Part shown: in pieces, positions 24,197 to 33,427 of the stretch
How positions within the stretch are numbered: the first letter of the stretch is position 1
Layout of the letters: every line of letters starts with the position of its first letter
NCBI RefSeq assembly: GCF_004345005.1
Contig: NZ_SMMX01000012.1
Coordinates: 1-64,000 of the forward strand
Source of the DNA: Extibacter muris
Lineage (GTDB): Bacteria; Bacillota; Clostridia; Lachnospirales; Lachnospiraceae
DNA: 64,000 nucleotides
Reading direction: 5' to 3'
Position numbers and translations under genes: made by a program
The notes under the pieces: model-generated
The model's database searches: none
What the model was told of the DNA's origin: nothing
Seen by the model: only the letters and a program-made list of their open reading frames with translations

Positions 24197-27100
24197 ATGA
24201 AACAAGCAAAAAGAAGCAGACTGCTAGCCATGCTGCTGGCTGTCGCCATGCTGCTGAGTATGCTCCCCACCGTGGCTTTTGCGGAAGAAGCCGAAAGCAC
24301 ACTGGCGGAGCAATGCACTGTCACCGAAGGCTGCATGCTAGAAACCGGGCATGAGGGCGGTTGCGTTATTACGGAATCCGAAACAGGGTCTGACGCAGAA
24401 TCAGCAGCGGAGCCTACCGCAGAGCCATCTGCAGAGCCAGCGGAAACACCTACAGCTGAACCGGCCACTTCTGGTACCTGCGGCGCTACTGAAAACGATA
24501 ATGTTTCTTGGGCACTGACGGAGAATAATGATGTCAGCGACAGTCTTGCCTATACCCTCACCATTTCCGGTTCCGGGGCGATGGCAGATTACTCTGAGGC
24601 GGGAACAGCGCCGTGGTGTACTACTTTACCAAATGAGGCATATAAGACCCAAATCACAAAAATTGAAATCGGCAAAGACATCACCGTTGTAGGGGCCAAT
24701 ACCTTTGTATGGTGTGAGGCAGTGAAAACAGTCACGTTTGAGTATGGCAGTCAGCTGGGACAGATCAAAATGCAATCCTTCCATACTTTGAAGTCGTTGA
24801 CCAGTATTGAGTTTCCCGCATCCTTAACTGAGATTGGGGCAGGAGCCTTTTTTAATTGTGCAAAGCTTGAGACCGTAACCTTCCAGCAACCAGAAAATCT
24901 TTTGTCAATTGGTTCAGCTGCATTTGGTGGCTGCACCTCCCTAGTGTATTTCAATAATCCTACGAAAAGCACGTCATCTGAAATAATACCTGTAGCTGTA
25001 AAAGAAATCGGATCAGGAGCATTTCAAAGATGTGGTGCTATGGTTGGACAAGTTACGATTCCTGCAGAAATAGAAACTCTGAATGCCTCGTTCTGGAACT
25101 GCTCAAGAATTTCCAAAGTCACCTTTGAAAGCGGCTCTAACTTGAAGACAATCACGAATAATGCGTTCACCAACTGTAGTATTACGGAAGTGACCCTGCC
25201 GGAGGGACTGAAGGAAATCGGACCCAATGCTTTTTATGACGTGCCCCTTACATCCATTCAAATCCCTGCGTCTGTTACCTCGATTGGAGATAATGCTTTT
25301 CTGCAGAGAACCGGTAATCATGCCTTTGAGAGCGTGGTTTTTGCTGAAGGCAGTGCGCTCAAAAGTATTGGGTCAAATGTGTTTGGCAGGACCGGCGCCC
25401 TTGCCAATATTAAATCCGTTGCGCTGCCCGAAGGCCTGGAAACAATCTCAACGACCGCATTCCAGCAGTCTGGAATTGAATATATTACCGTCCCTTCTAC
25501 AGTGACCAGCATTGGACAGGATGCATTTCTTCATTCCTGCAAATATGCCATCAATCTCTCGGCGGTTTCGGAGACGGCTTCTATCGCGGGGTGTACTTCA
25601 AATGTTACACGTGGCTGTATGCTCTATCTCCCGTCTGAAACGGTCAAAAAAAATCTGTATTATAACGGATCATATGATCCAGTTTATTTGATCACAAACG
25701 GTGGCATCGTACCCCATACTAAATTTAAAGAAAAAACACTCGTTGATCCCGTCAGGGAGGGGTATACCTTCGCTGGCTGGTATGAATCTTCTACCTTCAC
25801 TGGTGATGCTGTCAGCTCTGCGGAAAATGGTAAAACTTATTATGCCAAATGGAACTACAAGATCACTTTTGATTCTAATGGCGGTTCCGGTACTATGAGC
25901 GCACAACAAGTCACAGAGGGCGGCAATACGACAAGCTTATCAGAAAATACCTTTACCAGGGCTGGCTATAACTTTTTAAACTGGAATACGGCGGCAGACG
26001 GTAGTGGAGTGACATATGAAAGTGATGCTGTTGCTTCCACTGTTCCAAACGGTACAACATTGTATGCCCAGTGGAAGCCCAACACCTATACCATCAGTTT
26101 TAATGCTAAGGATGGTAATGGCACTATGGGGTCGATTACAGCCACCTATGACAAGCCAGTTACCTTAGCCTCCTGCACATTCACTAAGGCAGATTATAAC
26201 TTTGCAGGTTGGACAACTGAGAAAAATGGAGCGACTGTACATTACACCGACGGCGACCAACTAAAGAACCTGACCGCTGAGAACAATGGAACTGTCACGC
26301 TATATGCCGTTTGGACAACCAAAGAGGTTCTGGCCCCTGATGTAAGTGTCCAGACTAAGACCTACAATGGTCAGACTCAGGGATTCACTGTGGATGGCGG
26401 ATTTACCGTTACTTACGAGCAGAACGGAAATACTGTGGAAGCTCCTGTCAACGCAGGAAGCTATGACGTGACGGTGACTAAAGAGGCTACTGACAGCACC
26501 GCCACCTATCATCACAAGATTTATGGCGGACTTGTGATTCAGCCTGTGACTGTAACCATCACCGCAGAGGATCAGAAAATCTGCGTGGGTAGCGCTTTGC
26601 CTACATTTACCTACACCGTTTCCGGTCTTGTGGATAGAGAGAGCCTAAGCACGGAGCCTGCTGTTGCCTGCGCCGATGCGGACGCAAATACGGCTGGCAG
26701 CTATACCATCACCGTCAGCGACGCGGCTGCCGGAGACAATTATACGATTACTTATAAGGCCGGAACCTTAGTTGTACAGCACACTCTGGAAGTGGTAGAA
26801 GGTAAAGAATCCACCTGCACCGAAGCAGGCTATGAAGGCCATTGGAAGTGCAGCGTCTGCAGCAAGCTGTTCTCGGATGAAAACGGTATAACTGAAATTG
26901 AAAAGCCGGCAGAGATTGCGGCCAAGGGCCATACCTGGGGCGAATGGAAAGCTTTGACTTCCCCTAACTGTACGGATAAGGGCAGCCAAAAGCGCACTTG
27001 CTCCGTGTGCAATGTTGTAGAGACAAAAGATGTTGACCCTAATGGCCATGACTGGAATGAGAAATATACCGTAGATAAGCAGCCCACCACTACCGAAGAC

Positions 27101-27373
27101 GGCAGTAAATCCATTCACTGCATGGTCTGTAATGCGGTAAAGGACAGCACAGTAATTCCCGCTATCGGCTCGCAGCCTGCGGGGGTGAAACCGGAAGATG
27201 CTCTTGTAGAGATCCCCATGCTCGGCGGAAACACGGGCAATCCCAGCAAGCCGAGCGGCGGCAGCCCGCAGACGGGAGATAACAGCCATATGACACTCTG
27301 GATTTCCCTGCTGGCAGTTTCTTTGGTTGGCTTTCTTGCAACGCTTCTGGCAATGAAAAAGAAAGATTATTGA
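24197..27373 (+). CDS. Sortase-anchored LRR/InlB-repeat surface protein
   Basis: 1058 residues. Signal peptide of about 29 residues ending VAFA; acidic linker with Glu-Pro-Ala repeats (about 60-95); BspA-type leucine-rich repeats (about 100-480, units such as LKEIGPNAFYDVPLTSIQIP); three Listeria-Bacteroides (InlB B) repeats ending YYAKW, LYAQW and LYAVW (about 505-710); an MBG-like domain (about 790-870); Cys-pair repeats with CSVC and CMVC (about 875-995); SPQTGD sorting signal, membrane helix and KKKDY tail. A cell-wall adhesin, probably binding mucin or host protein. Codon use is GC-richer than the beta-lactamase gene. Sits inside the vanX-tail duplication. Confidence 0.88.
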   Translation: MKQAKRSRLLAMLLAVAMLLSMLPTVAFAEEAESTLAEQCTVTEGCMLETGHEGGCVITESETGSDAESAAEPTAEPSAEPAETPTAEPATSGTCGATENDNVSWALTENNDVSDSLAYTLTISGSGAMADYSEAGTAPWCTTLPNEAYKTQITKIEIGKDITVVGANTFVWCEAVKTVTFEYGSQLGQIKMQSFHTLKSLTSIEFPASLTEIGAGAFFNCAKLETVTFQQPENLLSIGSAAFGGCTSLVYFNNPTKSTSSEIIPVAVKEIGSGAFQRCGAMVGQVTIPAEIETLNASFWNCSRISKVTFESGSNLKTITNNAFTNCSITEVTLPEGLKEIGPNAFYDVPLTSIQIPASVTSIGDNAFLQRTGNHAFESVVFAEGSALKSIGSNVFGRTGALANIKSVALPEGLETISTTAFQQSGIEYITVPSTVTSIGQDAFLHSCKYAINLSAVSETASIAGCTSNVTRGCMLYLPSETVKKNLYYNGSYDPVYLITNGGIVPHTKFKEKTLVDPVREGYTFAGWYESSTFTGDAVSSAENGKTYYAKWNYKITFDSNGGSGTMSAQQVTEGGNTTSLSENTFTRAGYNFLNWNTAADGSGVTYESDAVASTVPNGTTLYAQWKPNTYTISFNAKDGNGTMGSITATYDKPVTLASCTFTKADYNFAGWTTEKNGATVHYTDGDQLKNLTAENNGTVTLYAVWTTKEVLAPDVSVQTKTYNGQTQGFTVDGGFTVTYEQNGNTVEAPVNAGSYDVTVTKEATDSTATYHHKIYGGLVIQPVTVTITAEDQKICVGSALPTFTYTVSGLVDRESLSTEPAVACADADANTAGSYTITVSDAAAGDNYTITYKAGTLVVQHTLEVVEGKESTCTEAGYEGHWKCSVCSKLFSDENGITEIEKPAEIAAKGHTWGEWKALTSPNCTDKGSQKRTCSVCNVVETKDVDPNGHDWNEKYTVDKQPTTTEDGSKSIHCMVCNAVKDSTVIPAIGSQPAGVKPEDALVEIPMLGGNTGNPSKPSGGSPQTGDNSHMTLWISLLAVSLVGFLATLLAMKKKDY

Positions 27374-27436
27374 GAAATTGAGAGAAATAATTTAAAGTAC
27401 GACGGTGTGGGAGTATGATTGCGCACCGCTTCTCTA

Positions 27437-27538
27437 ATGGAAAGCAGCGGATTTGAAGCCTATTGTAACGAATGGTGGCATTATGTTCTGGCAGATGAAC
27501 CGTACCCGGATATATATATCAATTTTTGCATTGCATGA
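27437..27538 (+). pseudogene. Second copy of the last 34 codons of vanX
   Basis: In frame from ATG 27437 to TGA 27536-27538. The first 71 bp are identical to vanX 21743-21813; the last 31 bp carry seven differences, giving YPDIYINFCIA instead of YPDTYFDFCIA. Exactly the same length (102 bp) as the vanX tail. The two copies are direct repeats 5694 bp apart and bracket the recombinase and the LRR protein. Confidence 0.9.
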
Positions 27539-27554
27539 CTAAGTGAGCTGAAAA

Positions 27555-27594
27555 AAGGAAAGCGGAGAAAGATTTTTCTCTCCGCTTTCCTTTT
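27555..27594. terminator. Bidirectional terminator between converging genes
   Basis: 12-bp stem GGAAAGCGGAGA/TCTCCGCTTTCC (27557-27568, 27579-27590) with A run on the left and T run on the right, so it serves both strands. It lies right after the vanX tail copy and 4 nt before the histidine kinase stop. It was probably the original terminator of the van operon. Confidence 0.85.
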
Positions 27595-27597
27595 CAA

Positions 27598-28962
27598 TTA
27601 CTTTATGGGTAGCTTAACTGTAACATTCAATCCAATAGGACTTGTTTCAAAAAAATGGATTGTTCCCTGATGTGCTTTCACAATCTGCCGCACAATTTTA
27701 AGACCCAAACCATGTTCCATTTCATCGGTCTGTTTTTGCGTACTGGAAATATCCTCGTCACTGTTTAATGCATTTAACTGCGCTTCACTTACCCCGCATC
27801 CATTGTCCATAACAGAAAAAATACAAAGTGTGTCATTACTGCCAATGGAGACCTGTATTTTACACCCATTACGATTATGGACAATACAATTCCTTATCAA
27901 ATTAGCCAACATTCGGCTAAGTAAAGCCTGATCTCCGACAATCGAGATGCTTTTACCGGGATTATCTTCTGATAGTTCCAACTCGTATAGTTCTGATAGG
28001 CTATCATTCAATATTTCACTGACAGCCTGCCGCGCCAATTCTACCGGGTCAAGGCTTTGTTTTTGCATAGGCTGCATGGAATATTCTAATTTAGTTGTCA
28101 AATTCAAATCAGCCACTAAATCTTTTAACCGTTCACTGTGCTTTCGGATTATCCCAGCCTGGTTTCGGACAGCTTCTGGCAAAGAAGAAGTGTCTTCAAT
28201 TTCGCTTGCATATCCCAAAATCACAGAAAGCGGTGTGCGTATATCATGGGAAATTCCTCTGATCCAGTCTGCACGGGTGTTATCCTTTTTCAGCAAATAG
28301 TCACCGGCCTTATTCAAACCAGCATTAATCTCTGCTAACTCGCCGGTTTCTTCCAGATGGATAGGCTTTCCGGAGGACAGATGCCGAATGCCTCTCAAAA
28401 TCGGCACCATAGCTTTTTCTACCCGGCGGGCATTGCGGATAAACAAATATATCATCAATAATATGTTAATGCAGAATACCGCCGCTAATCCAAATAACAT
28501 AGGCCAAATGTATTGCGCCTTGAAGGAAAAATAGTAATTCACAACACTTCCAGGAGGAAAGCCAATCACCAAAAGCCCATCCTGTCGTTTTGCGATATTG
28601 GTCGGATAATCATCGAGATACCAACGACTAAACATTGCAATATCCATTGAGGAATAGTGACGTGGTAATTCTTCCGGTAGATTTTCTTCCCAAACGACAG
28701 TGCCATCATCACCTAAAATCATAGCCCATGCGTCGGCATTATTCAGCATTTCCTTCGCTTGTATATCAGCGCTGAATTCCCCATTTGTTACCGTGACATG
28801 ATCTGAAAAGTCTTCAATCGGGAACTTGGATGTTGCCATATTGCCTAAATAAGCTATCACAAAATAGGAAGCCACTAAAATAATATTAACAGCCAGAAAA
28901 AGGACTATAATTCTAACTGTGGAAAATATATAGCGGCGAAAAAACCGTTCTGATGCGTTCAC
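27598..28962 (-). CDS. Sensor histidine kinase of an ABC-transporter module
   Basis: 454 residues. Two membrane helices (about 15-37 and 157-178) with an external domain of about 120 residues, a HAMP-like linker, H-box GISHDIRTPLSVILGYASEI, N-box NLIRNCIVHN, and G-boxes DNGCGVSEA and HGLGLKIV. Its start overlaps the regulator stop by 4 nt (ATGA). The large external domain differs from BceS-type intramembrane sensors. It probably senses a cell-envelope antibiotic handled by the divergent transporter. Confidence 0.88.
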   Translation of the reverse strand: MNASERFFRRYIFSTVRIIVLFLAVNIILVASYFVIAYLGNMATSKFPIEDFSDHVTVTNGEFSADIQAKEMLNNADAWAMILGDDGTVVWEENLPEELPRHYSSMDIAMFSRWYLDDYPTNIAKRQDGLLVIGFPPGSVVNYYFSFKAQYIWPMLFGLAAVFCINILLMIYLFIRNARRVEKAMVPILRGIRHLSSGKPIHLEETGELAEINAGLNKAGDYLLKKDNTRADWIRGISHDIRTPLSVILGYASEIEDTSSLPEAVRNQAGIIRKHSERLKDLVADLNLTTKLEYSMQPMQKQSLDPVELARQAVSEILNDSLSELYELELSEDNPGKSISIVGDQALLSRMLANLIRNCIVHNRNGCKIQVSIGSNDTLCIFSVMDNGCGVSEAQLNALNSDEDISSTQKQTDEMEHGLGLKIVRQIVKAHQGTIHFFETSPIGLNVTVKLPIK

Positions 28963-29654
28963 CTCTGCGCCCCCTTAATATTCAGGCGATACCCGATTCC
29001 CTTGATCGTCACAAGGGTAATCGGCTTTGAGGGATTTTCTTCAATCTTCTCTCTCAAATGCCGGATATGTGTAGCCAACGTACTCTCATATCCCTGCCAG
29101 AAGTCGCCGCAAATCGCCTGACATAATGCGCCGGTAGTAACGATTCGTCCTGCGTTTTCATACAGTTTTTCAAAAAGCTGGAACTCTTTGGCCGTTAAAG
29201 AAATGCTTTCACTATCGCGCTGTACTATCGCTTTATCCAAGTCCACGGTTGCTGTATCAAAGGACACTTTGCGCTCCTTCCTTGGGTAGGCTCGTTTTAA
29301 TATAGCCTTCACTCGGAATAATAATTCCTTCGGCAGAAAGGGTTTCAACAGATAATCGTCTGCACCATTTTCAAATCCTGCAAATTTGTCCTCTGCTTCA
29401 CCGCGGGCTGTCAGCATAAGGACAGGGATTTTGCTTGTCTTTCGTAATTCTTTTAGTGTGGCAAATCCGTCCATACCCGGCATCATAACATCGAGGATCA
29501 CCAGATCCGGCTGCCTCTCTTTACATACTTTCAAGGCAGCTTCACCAGAGGATGCCGTCAACACCTGCGTAAAGCCTGCTCTCATAAAAATGGACTTCAC
29601 CATCTCCAACAGTTCGGTTTCATCGTCCACCACAAGAATAATCTTATCGTTCAT
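28959..29654 (-). CDS. OmpR-family response regulator
   Basis: 231 residues: receiver with DDE, phospho-acceptor Asp in LVILDVMMPGMDGF, Lys in YLLKPF; winged helix with ESISLTAKEFQLFEKLYENA and VTIKGIGYRLN. Forms an operon with the kinase. Minus-strand -10 TATAAT lies at 29684-29689. Probable target: the four 11-bp repeats in front of the divergent ABC genes. Confidence 0.9.
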   Translation of the reverse strand: MNDKIILVVDDETELLEMVKSIFMRAGFTQVLTASSGEAALKVCKERQPDLVILDVMMPGMDGFATLKELRKTSKIPVLMLTARGEAEDKFAGFENGADDYLLKPFLPKELLFRVKAILKRAYPRKERKVSFDTATVDLDKAIVQRDSESISLTAKEFQLFEKLYENAGRIVTTGALCQAICGDFWQGYESTLATHIRHLREKIEENPSKPITLVTIKGIGYRLNIKGAQR

Positions 29655-29727
29655 AAGTCACCACCTTTTTTCAACTATTCTTATTATACCGCAAGACAAA
29701 TAAATTTCCTATTCTGGTCTTGAAATC

Positions 29728-29781
29728 TCAAAGTAAACTCAAAGTTGGCTCAAAGTTATCTCAAAGTTGATGTGTTATGCT
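29728..29781 (+). promoter_or_regulatory. Four 11-bp regulator boxes and promoter of the ABC operon
   Basis: TCAAAGTAAAC, TCAAAGTTGGC, TCAAAGTTATC and TCAAAGTTGAT follow each other without gap (29728-29771), then -10 TATGCT (29776-29781) with no normal -35. This is the architecture of a PhoB/OmpR-activated promoter; the adjacent regulator gene is the obvious candidate. Confidence 0.75.
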
Positions 29782-29813
29782 GATTACAAGAACAAAAAGG
29801 AGGCGCAAGCTAT

Positions 29814-30737
29814 ATGAGTGATTACATTATTGAAACACATGACTTGACAAAAAAATATGGAAGTCAGGTCAGTGTTTCCCATCTGAATATTCATGTGAAA
29901 AAGGGCCGTATCTATGGACTGTTGGGGCGCAACGGTGCAGGTAAGACCACGACTATGCGGATGCTGTTGGGATTGACAGCCCCCACGTCTGGCGAGGTAA
30001 CAATATTCGGAAAGCCTTTCCAGGGCAACGAAAAGGAAATCTTGCCCCGCATTGGCTGTCTGATTGAGTCACCGGGCTTTTACCCCAATTTGACAGGGAC
30101 AGAAAACCTGAAAATCTTTGCCGAACTGCGGGGCTTGAGGAACCCCAACTACATCAAAGGTGCATTGGAACTTGTCAACCTGCCTTACCGGGACAAAAAA
30201 TTGTTTTCGCAATATTCTCTCGGTATGAAACAGCGGTTGGCGATTGCGCTGGCTGTTATGCACAATCCTGAACTGCTGATTTTAGATGAACCGATCAATG
30301 GACTAGACCCCATCGGTATTGCAGAGGTACGCGATTTTATCAGGGAATTGTGCGACGCCAGAGGGAAAACGATTTTGATTTCCAGTCACATCCTTTCGGA
30401 AATTTCCCTGTTGGCTGACGATGTTGGAATTATTGACCACGGCAATTTGCTAGAAGAAGAAAGCCTGAAGGGGCTGGAGTCTAAGAACGCAAAGTACATT
30501 CATTTCTGCGTATCGGATGCACAAAAGGCTGCACAGATTATTGCCGCGATGTTTCAGAGCAAGAATATCCAGCTTATGGATAACAATAATCTGTATCTCT
30601 ATGATACGGCCCTGCCGGTAGCAAGGATTAACCGCGCTTTTATCGAGGCTGAAATCGATATTCTGGAATCCCATCTCTGCGAGGATACTTTGGAGGATTA
30701 CTTCAAGAGAATTACAGGGGGTGAGGGAATTGCTTAA
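29814..30737 (+). CDS. ABC transporter ATPase, antimicrobial-peptide protection type
   Basis: 307 residues. Walker A GRNGAGKTT, signature YSLGMKQRL, Walker B LLILDEPINGLDP and a switch His in ISSHILSE. The extra C-terminal 80 residues are typical of BcrA/LanF-type ATPases. Strong ribosome site AAGGAGG. Overlaps the first permease gene by 17 nt. Likely exports or removes a peptide antibiotic together with the two permeases. Confidence 0.9.
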   Translation: MSDYIIETHDLTKKYGSQVSVSHLNIHVKKGRIYGLLGRNGAGKTTTMRMLLGLTAPTSGEVTIFGKPFQGNEKEILPRIGCLIESPGFYPNLTGTENLKIFAELRGLRNPNYIKGALELVNLPYRDKKLFSQYSLGMKQRLAIALAVMHNPELLILDEPINGLDPIGIAEVRDFIRELCDARGKTILISSHILSEISLLADDVGIIDHGNLLEEESLKGLESKNAKYIHFCVSDAQKAAQIIAAMFQSKNIQLMDNNNLYLYDTALPVARINRAFIEAEIDILESHLCEDTLEDYFKRITGGEGIA

Positions 30738-31515
30738 ACTGATCCAATGCGAGATGCGGAAGTTAAAGCGGAAACACTTTGTATCATTTGTGATTTTCGC
30801 CGCGCTTCTGTTCCCAATTCCGTTTACGGCTCTTGTACTGGCCGGGAGTGTGGGAAACTTTACCGGCTTTGAAGCAGTTTTCGGCCTGTTGGCTACTATG
30901 GGTATGCCCATCATGCTTCCAGCGGTTTTAGGTATCATTGCGGCTATGCTGTTTTTTATGGAGCGGGATAACGATACTTTGAAAAACCTACGCACTATCC
31001 CTATTTCCCCGTTTAAAATTGCTACAGCAAAAATTGCTGTACTTTACATTTTGGGACTGCTCTTTGCCTTTGCCACTATGGTTTCGTCAATGGTTGGCGG
31101 CCTGATTGCCGGAAGTGAACTAACAAACATCGGGGAAAACTTCGGTATTGCGATTATTACAGCATTACTTTACACAACAAGCATTTTGCCGATTGTCATT
31201 GCGCTTGTAGGATTTAACCGCTCTTATATTTTTTCGGTTATCTTAACCTTTTTTTATACGATGTTCGACTTTATGCTTGCGTATGGAGGCCTTTTTGCCA
31301 CAGCAGACCCTATGATGCGGCTGGTAACAAACATCATGCCAGCACCTATCATTTACCGTTGGCAGGCCGTCCGGTTCGTTGATCCTGGAACCCCGGCATA
31401 TTCTGTAATGGAGCCGTATTTTTTACCGCTGTGGCCCGTTGTATTAACTGTCGTTATTATTGGGGTGCTGTCTTATCTGGCGATTATCAGAATTTATAAC
31501 AAATGCGAAAGTTGA
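30721..31515 (+). CDS. ABC-2 type permease (first of two)
   Basis: 264 residues starting at GTG 30721 inside the ATPase gene. Six hydrophobic segments, no substrate-binding domain; contains MERDNDTLKNLRTIPISPFKI, a motif of the lantibiotic/bacitracin-type permeases (DxTLKNLRxIPxS). Forms the membrane channel with its paralogue. Confidence 0.87.
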   Translation: MRELLKLIQCEMRKLKRKHFVSFVIFAALLFPIPFTALVLAGSVGNFTGFEAVFGLLATMGMPIMLPAVLGIIAAMLFFMERDNDTLKNLRTIPISPFKIATAKIAVLYILGLLFAFATMVSSMVGGLIAGSELTNIGENFGIAIITALLYTTSILPIVIALVGFNRSYIFSVILTFFYTMFDFMLAYGGLFATADPMMRLVTNIMPAPIIYRWQAVRFVDPGTPAYSVMEPYFLPLWPVVLTVVIIGVLSYLAIIRIYNKCES

Positions 31516-31525
31516 GGTGAGAAAA

Positions 31526-32320
31526 ATGGCATGCATTATAAAAACGGAATTTTATAAAATAAAGCGGTATTCCGTAATTTGGATTGGCGTAGCGACGATG
31601 TTTACCGTCGTGCTCCTTGCTCGGTTTATGGCAACGGCCTCTGACGGGGCAACACATACGCTCATAAACTTTACTTCCAGTGTAATTTTGAACAATTTGG
31701 TTCTGATATATCCTGCAACAATCGTTTTGATTGCCGGATATATCATTGACCGGGAGCGTACAGACGACACGCTGAAAAATATTCTCACAATCCCTGTGTC
31801 CTTTCGGAAAATGCTGATTGGAAAACTGATTGCTGTTGGATGTATAGCAGTAGCACTTTCCGTTATTGAATTTCTGTTCACGCTCATTGTTTTCTTTGCA
31901 AGCGGATTTCCCGGATTTTCTATCGGTGGTGCGGCATTGGCCCTTTTTCAGATGATCGGGATCAATTTGATCTCCTATATTGCAGTCATGCCTGTTATTG
32001 CTTTTACCGCTCAAAAAAGCGGCAGCTTTATGGCCGGGGTTGGCTTTGCTTTCTTTTATGGTTTCGTTGGAATGATGGCTTCCGGCCACGGCCTGCGTGA
32101 TCTATATCCTATTACTGCGGGCCTTACCGTAGTTGGTTATCAAGATGGAAGCAGTGATCCAACTGGAAACGTCTTGTTGAGTGCAGCCTCCATCCTGTTT
32201 ATGCTGGCCGTGACATTCATTATTGTTTCCACAGCGAAAAATCGTGAAGTAACCGCCACAAAGAAAAAGAAGAAAAAATCTGAAAAAACGGTTCACAAAA
32301 GAAATTATAGTGCGAGGTAG
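31526..32320 (+). CDS. ABC-2 type permease (second of two)
   Basis: 264 residues from ATG 31526 behind GTTGAGGTGAG; a longer frame from 31460 overlaps the first permease and is rejected. Six membrane segments and RERTDDTLKNILTIPVSFRK, the same motif as its neighbour, indicating paralogy. A lysine-rich cytoplasmic tail (TKKKKKKSEK) ends the protein. Partner subunit of the same exporter. Confidence 0.87.
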   Translation: MACIIKTEFYKIKRYSVIWIGVATMFTVVLLARFMATASDGATHTLINFTSSVILNNLVLIYPATIVLIAGYIIDRERTDDTLKNILTIPVSFRKMLIGKLIAVGCIAVALSVIEFLFTLIVFFASGFPGFSIGGAALALFQMIGINLISYIAVMPVIAFTAQKSGSFMAGVGFAFFYGFVGMMASGHGLRDLYPITAGLTVVGYQDGSSDPTGNVLLSAASILFMLAVTFIIVSTAKNREVTATKKKKKKSEKTVHKRNYSAR

Positions 32321-32332
32321 GAGGATTTTCAC

Positions 32333-32674
32333 ATGAAATCAAAAAAAGTTATAGTAGGCATTATTGTCACAATATTAGTTGTCATCTGCATGGGGGTAGC
32401 TTTTCTTGCGACCCAAAATGACAATTATTATACGCAAATTGACAACAGATGGGTGCAGGAGATTGCTCCGCATGGAGCAATGAATTATAAATACACGCTG
32501 AAGGCCTACGATGAGGACGGGAACGAAAAGGATGTTGTGTTTGAAACAAGCCGTATTTTGACAGATGATGCGTTTCTCTGCCTGAAAGTCAATTTTATAC
32601 GGGGTGTGGTAACATGGGCAGAAGTTGAATACAAGGAATTACCTGCGAGGGTTCAGCAGTATTATAACGAGTAG
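32333..32674 (+). CDS. YxeA family (DUF1093) small exported protein
   Basis: 113 residues. N-terminal membrane anchor (residues 5-25) then a small OB-like domain with YYTQIDNR and YKYTLKAYDEDGNEK, typical of YxeA/DUF1093. Such genes often end peptide-antibiotic ABC operons. Start 12 nt after the permease with TAGGAGG. Confidence 0.8.
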   Translation: MKSKKVIVGIIVTILVVICMGVAFLATQNDNYYTQIDNRWVQEIAPHGAMNYKYTLKAYDEDGNEKDVVFETSRILTDDAFLCLKVNFIRGVVTWAEVEYKELPARVQQYYNE

Positions 32675-32819
32675 GTTAGAGCCCCTCCTAAATATAAATT
32701 AGTTGATTGTAAAAATACTTATTATTTTTCCTGCGTTTAGTGTGTTGTATGCTGATCTGACCTGCATAGTGAAATCTTAAAGAAGAAAAATAATTGTTTG
32801 AAAAGGTTTTCCTGCAAAG

Positions 32820-32857
32820 CAATACGCCTGTCTGCAATTCTACAGACAGGCGTATTG
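32820..32857. terminator. Perfect 15-bp hairpin
   Basis: CAATACGCCTGTCTG/CAGACAGGCGTATTG around an 8-nt loop. No clear T run on either side, so it may be a terminator of the YxeA operon or another structured site. The rest of 32675-32938 has no supported gene. Confidence 0.55.
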
Positions 32858-32938
32858 TACGTGTATGGTGTATGGTTGATCGGAATTGACCTGCGTTTGG
32901 GACAGGCTTTTTCTTTCAGTTCATCCCATTTAGAAAGG

Positions 32939-33109
32939 TTATTTTGTCACGATGGGCCTTCCATCTTTGTCAACTAATGGGCAAATGCCCCCGCCCGTTC
33001 CAAACTTTGCGACAATGTAATTAACGCCGGTTTCTTTATCTACTACCACATAAAAGCCCTTAACGCTTCCCTCGGTTTCAGTAATTTCAAATCTCTTGTA
33101 TAGGTTAAA
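32939..33109 (-). CDS. DUF6440-like small protein
   Basis: The minus frame reads KRFEITETEGSVKGFYVVVD, KETGVNYIVAKFG and GGGICPLVDKDGRPIV before TAA; this pattern (DKETGVNYL...PLLDKDGKP) is that of the DUF6440 family (about 55 residues). I see no ATG in frame, so the start is unclear and the gene may be damaged. It lies right behind the small membrane ORF on the same strand. Confidence 0.55.
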   Translation of the reverse strand, partial: FNLYKRFEITETEGSVKGFYVVVDKETGVNYIVAKFGTGGGICPLVDKDGRPIVTK

Positions 33110-33110
33110 A

Positions 33111-33342
33111 TCAAAGTTCCTGTCTTGAAAAGATGCGATAACTGATTTGGTACATTACATAGCACCACGCCAATGCAAGGATCGGAGAACAGCACAGCAG
33201 GATAAACACAAGCTGGTCTGTCAATTCAACTCCCAGCATGGCAAGAAGATGGCATATTCCAAAACAAATCCCTGCCGGAATGAAGAATGATACTAACAGC
33301 AGCACACGGCCTTTTTCAGCCCCGAATTTGAACACAAGGGGG
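33111..33342 (-). pseudogene. Small membrane protein (DUF3784-like size), 5'-truncated
   Basis: Two hydrophobic segments (LLLVSFFIPAGICFGICHLL and LVFILLCCSPILALAWCYVM) followed by YQISYRIFSRQEL. An open frame extends to 33374, but that part is the antisense of an excisionase fragment, so the true N-terminus was lost at about 33342. Function unknown. Confidence 0.5.
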
Positions 33343-33414
33343 GTACGGGTTGGTAATGCCATACGAGTTTCCAAAAAATCATTTGACGAATGGTTAGACG
33401 CGCAGACGTTCTAA
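33343..33414 (+). pseudogene. Excisionase (xis) 3' fragment
   Basis: 24 codons VRVGNAIRVSKKSFDEWLDA + QTF, nearly identical to the end of the intact Xis at 49959-50165. Left side is fused to foreign DNA at about 33342. Confidence 0.85.
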
Positions 33415-33427
33415 TCTTAGAAAGACA

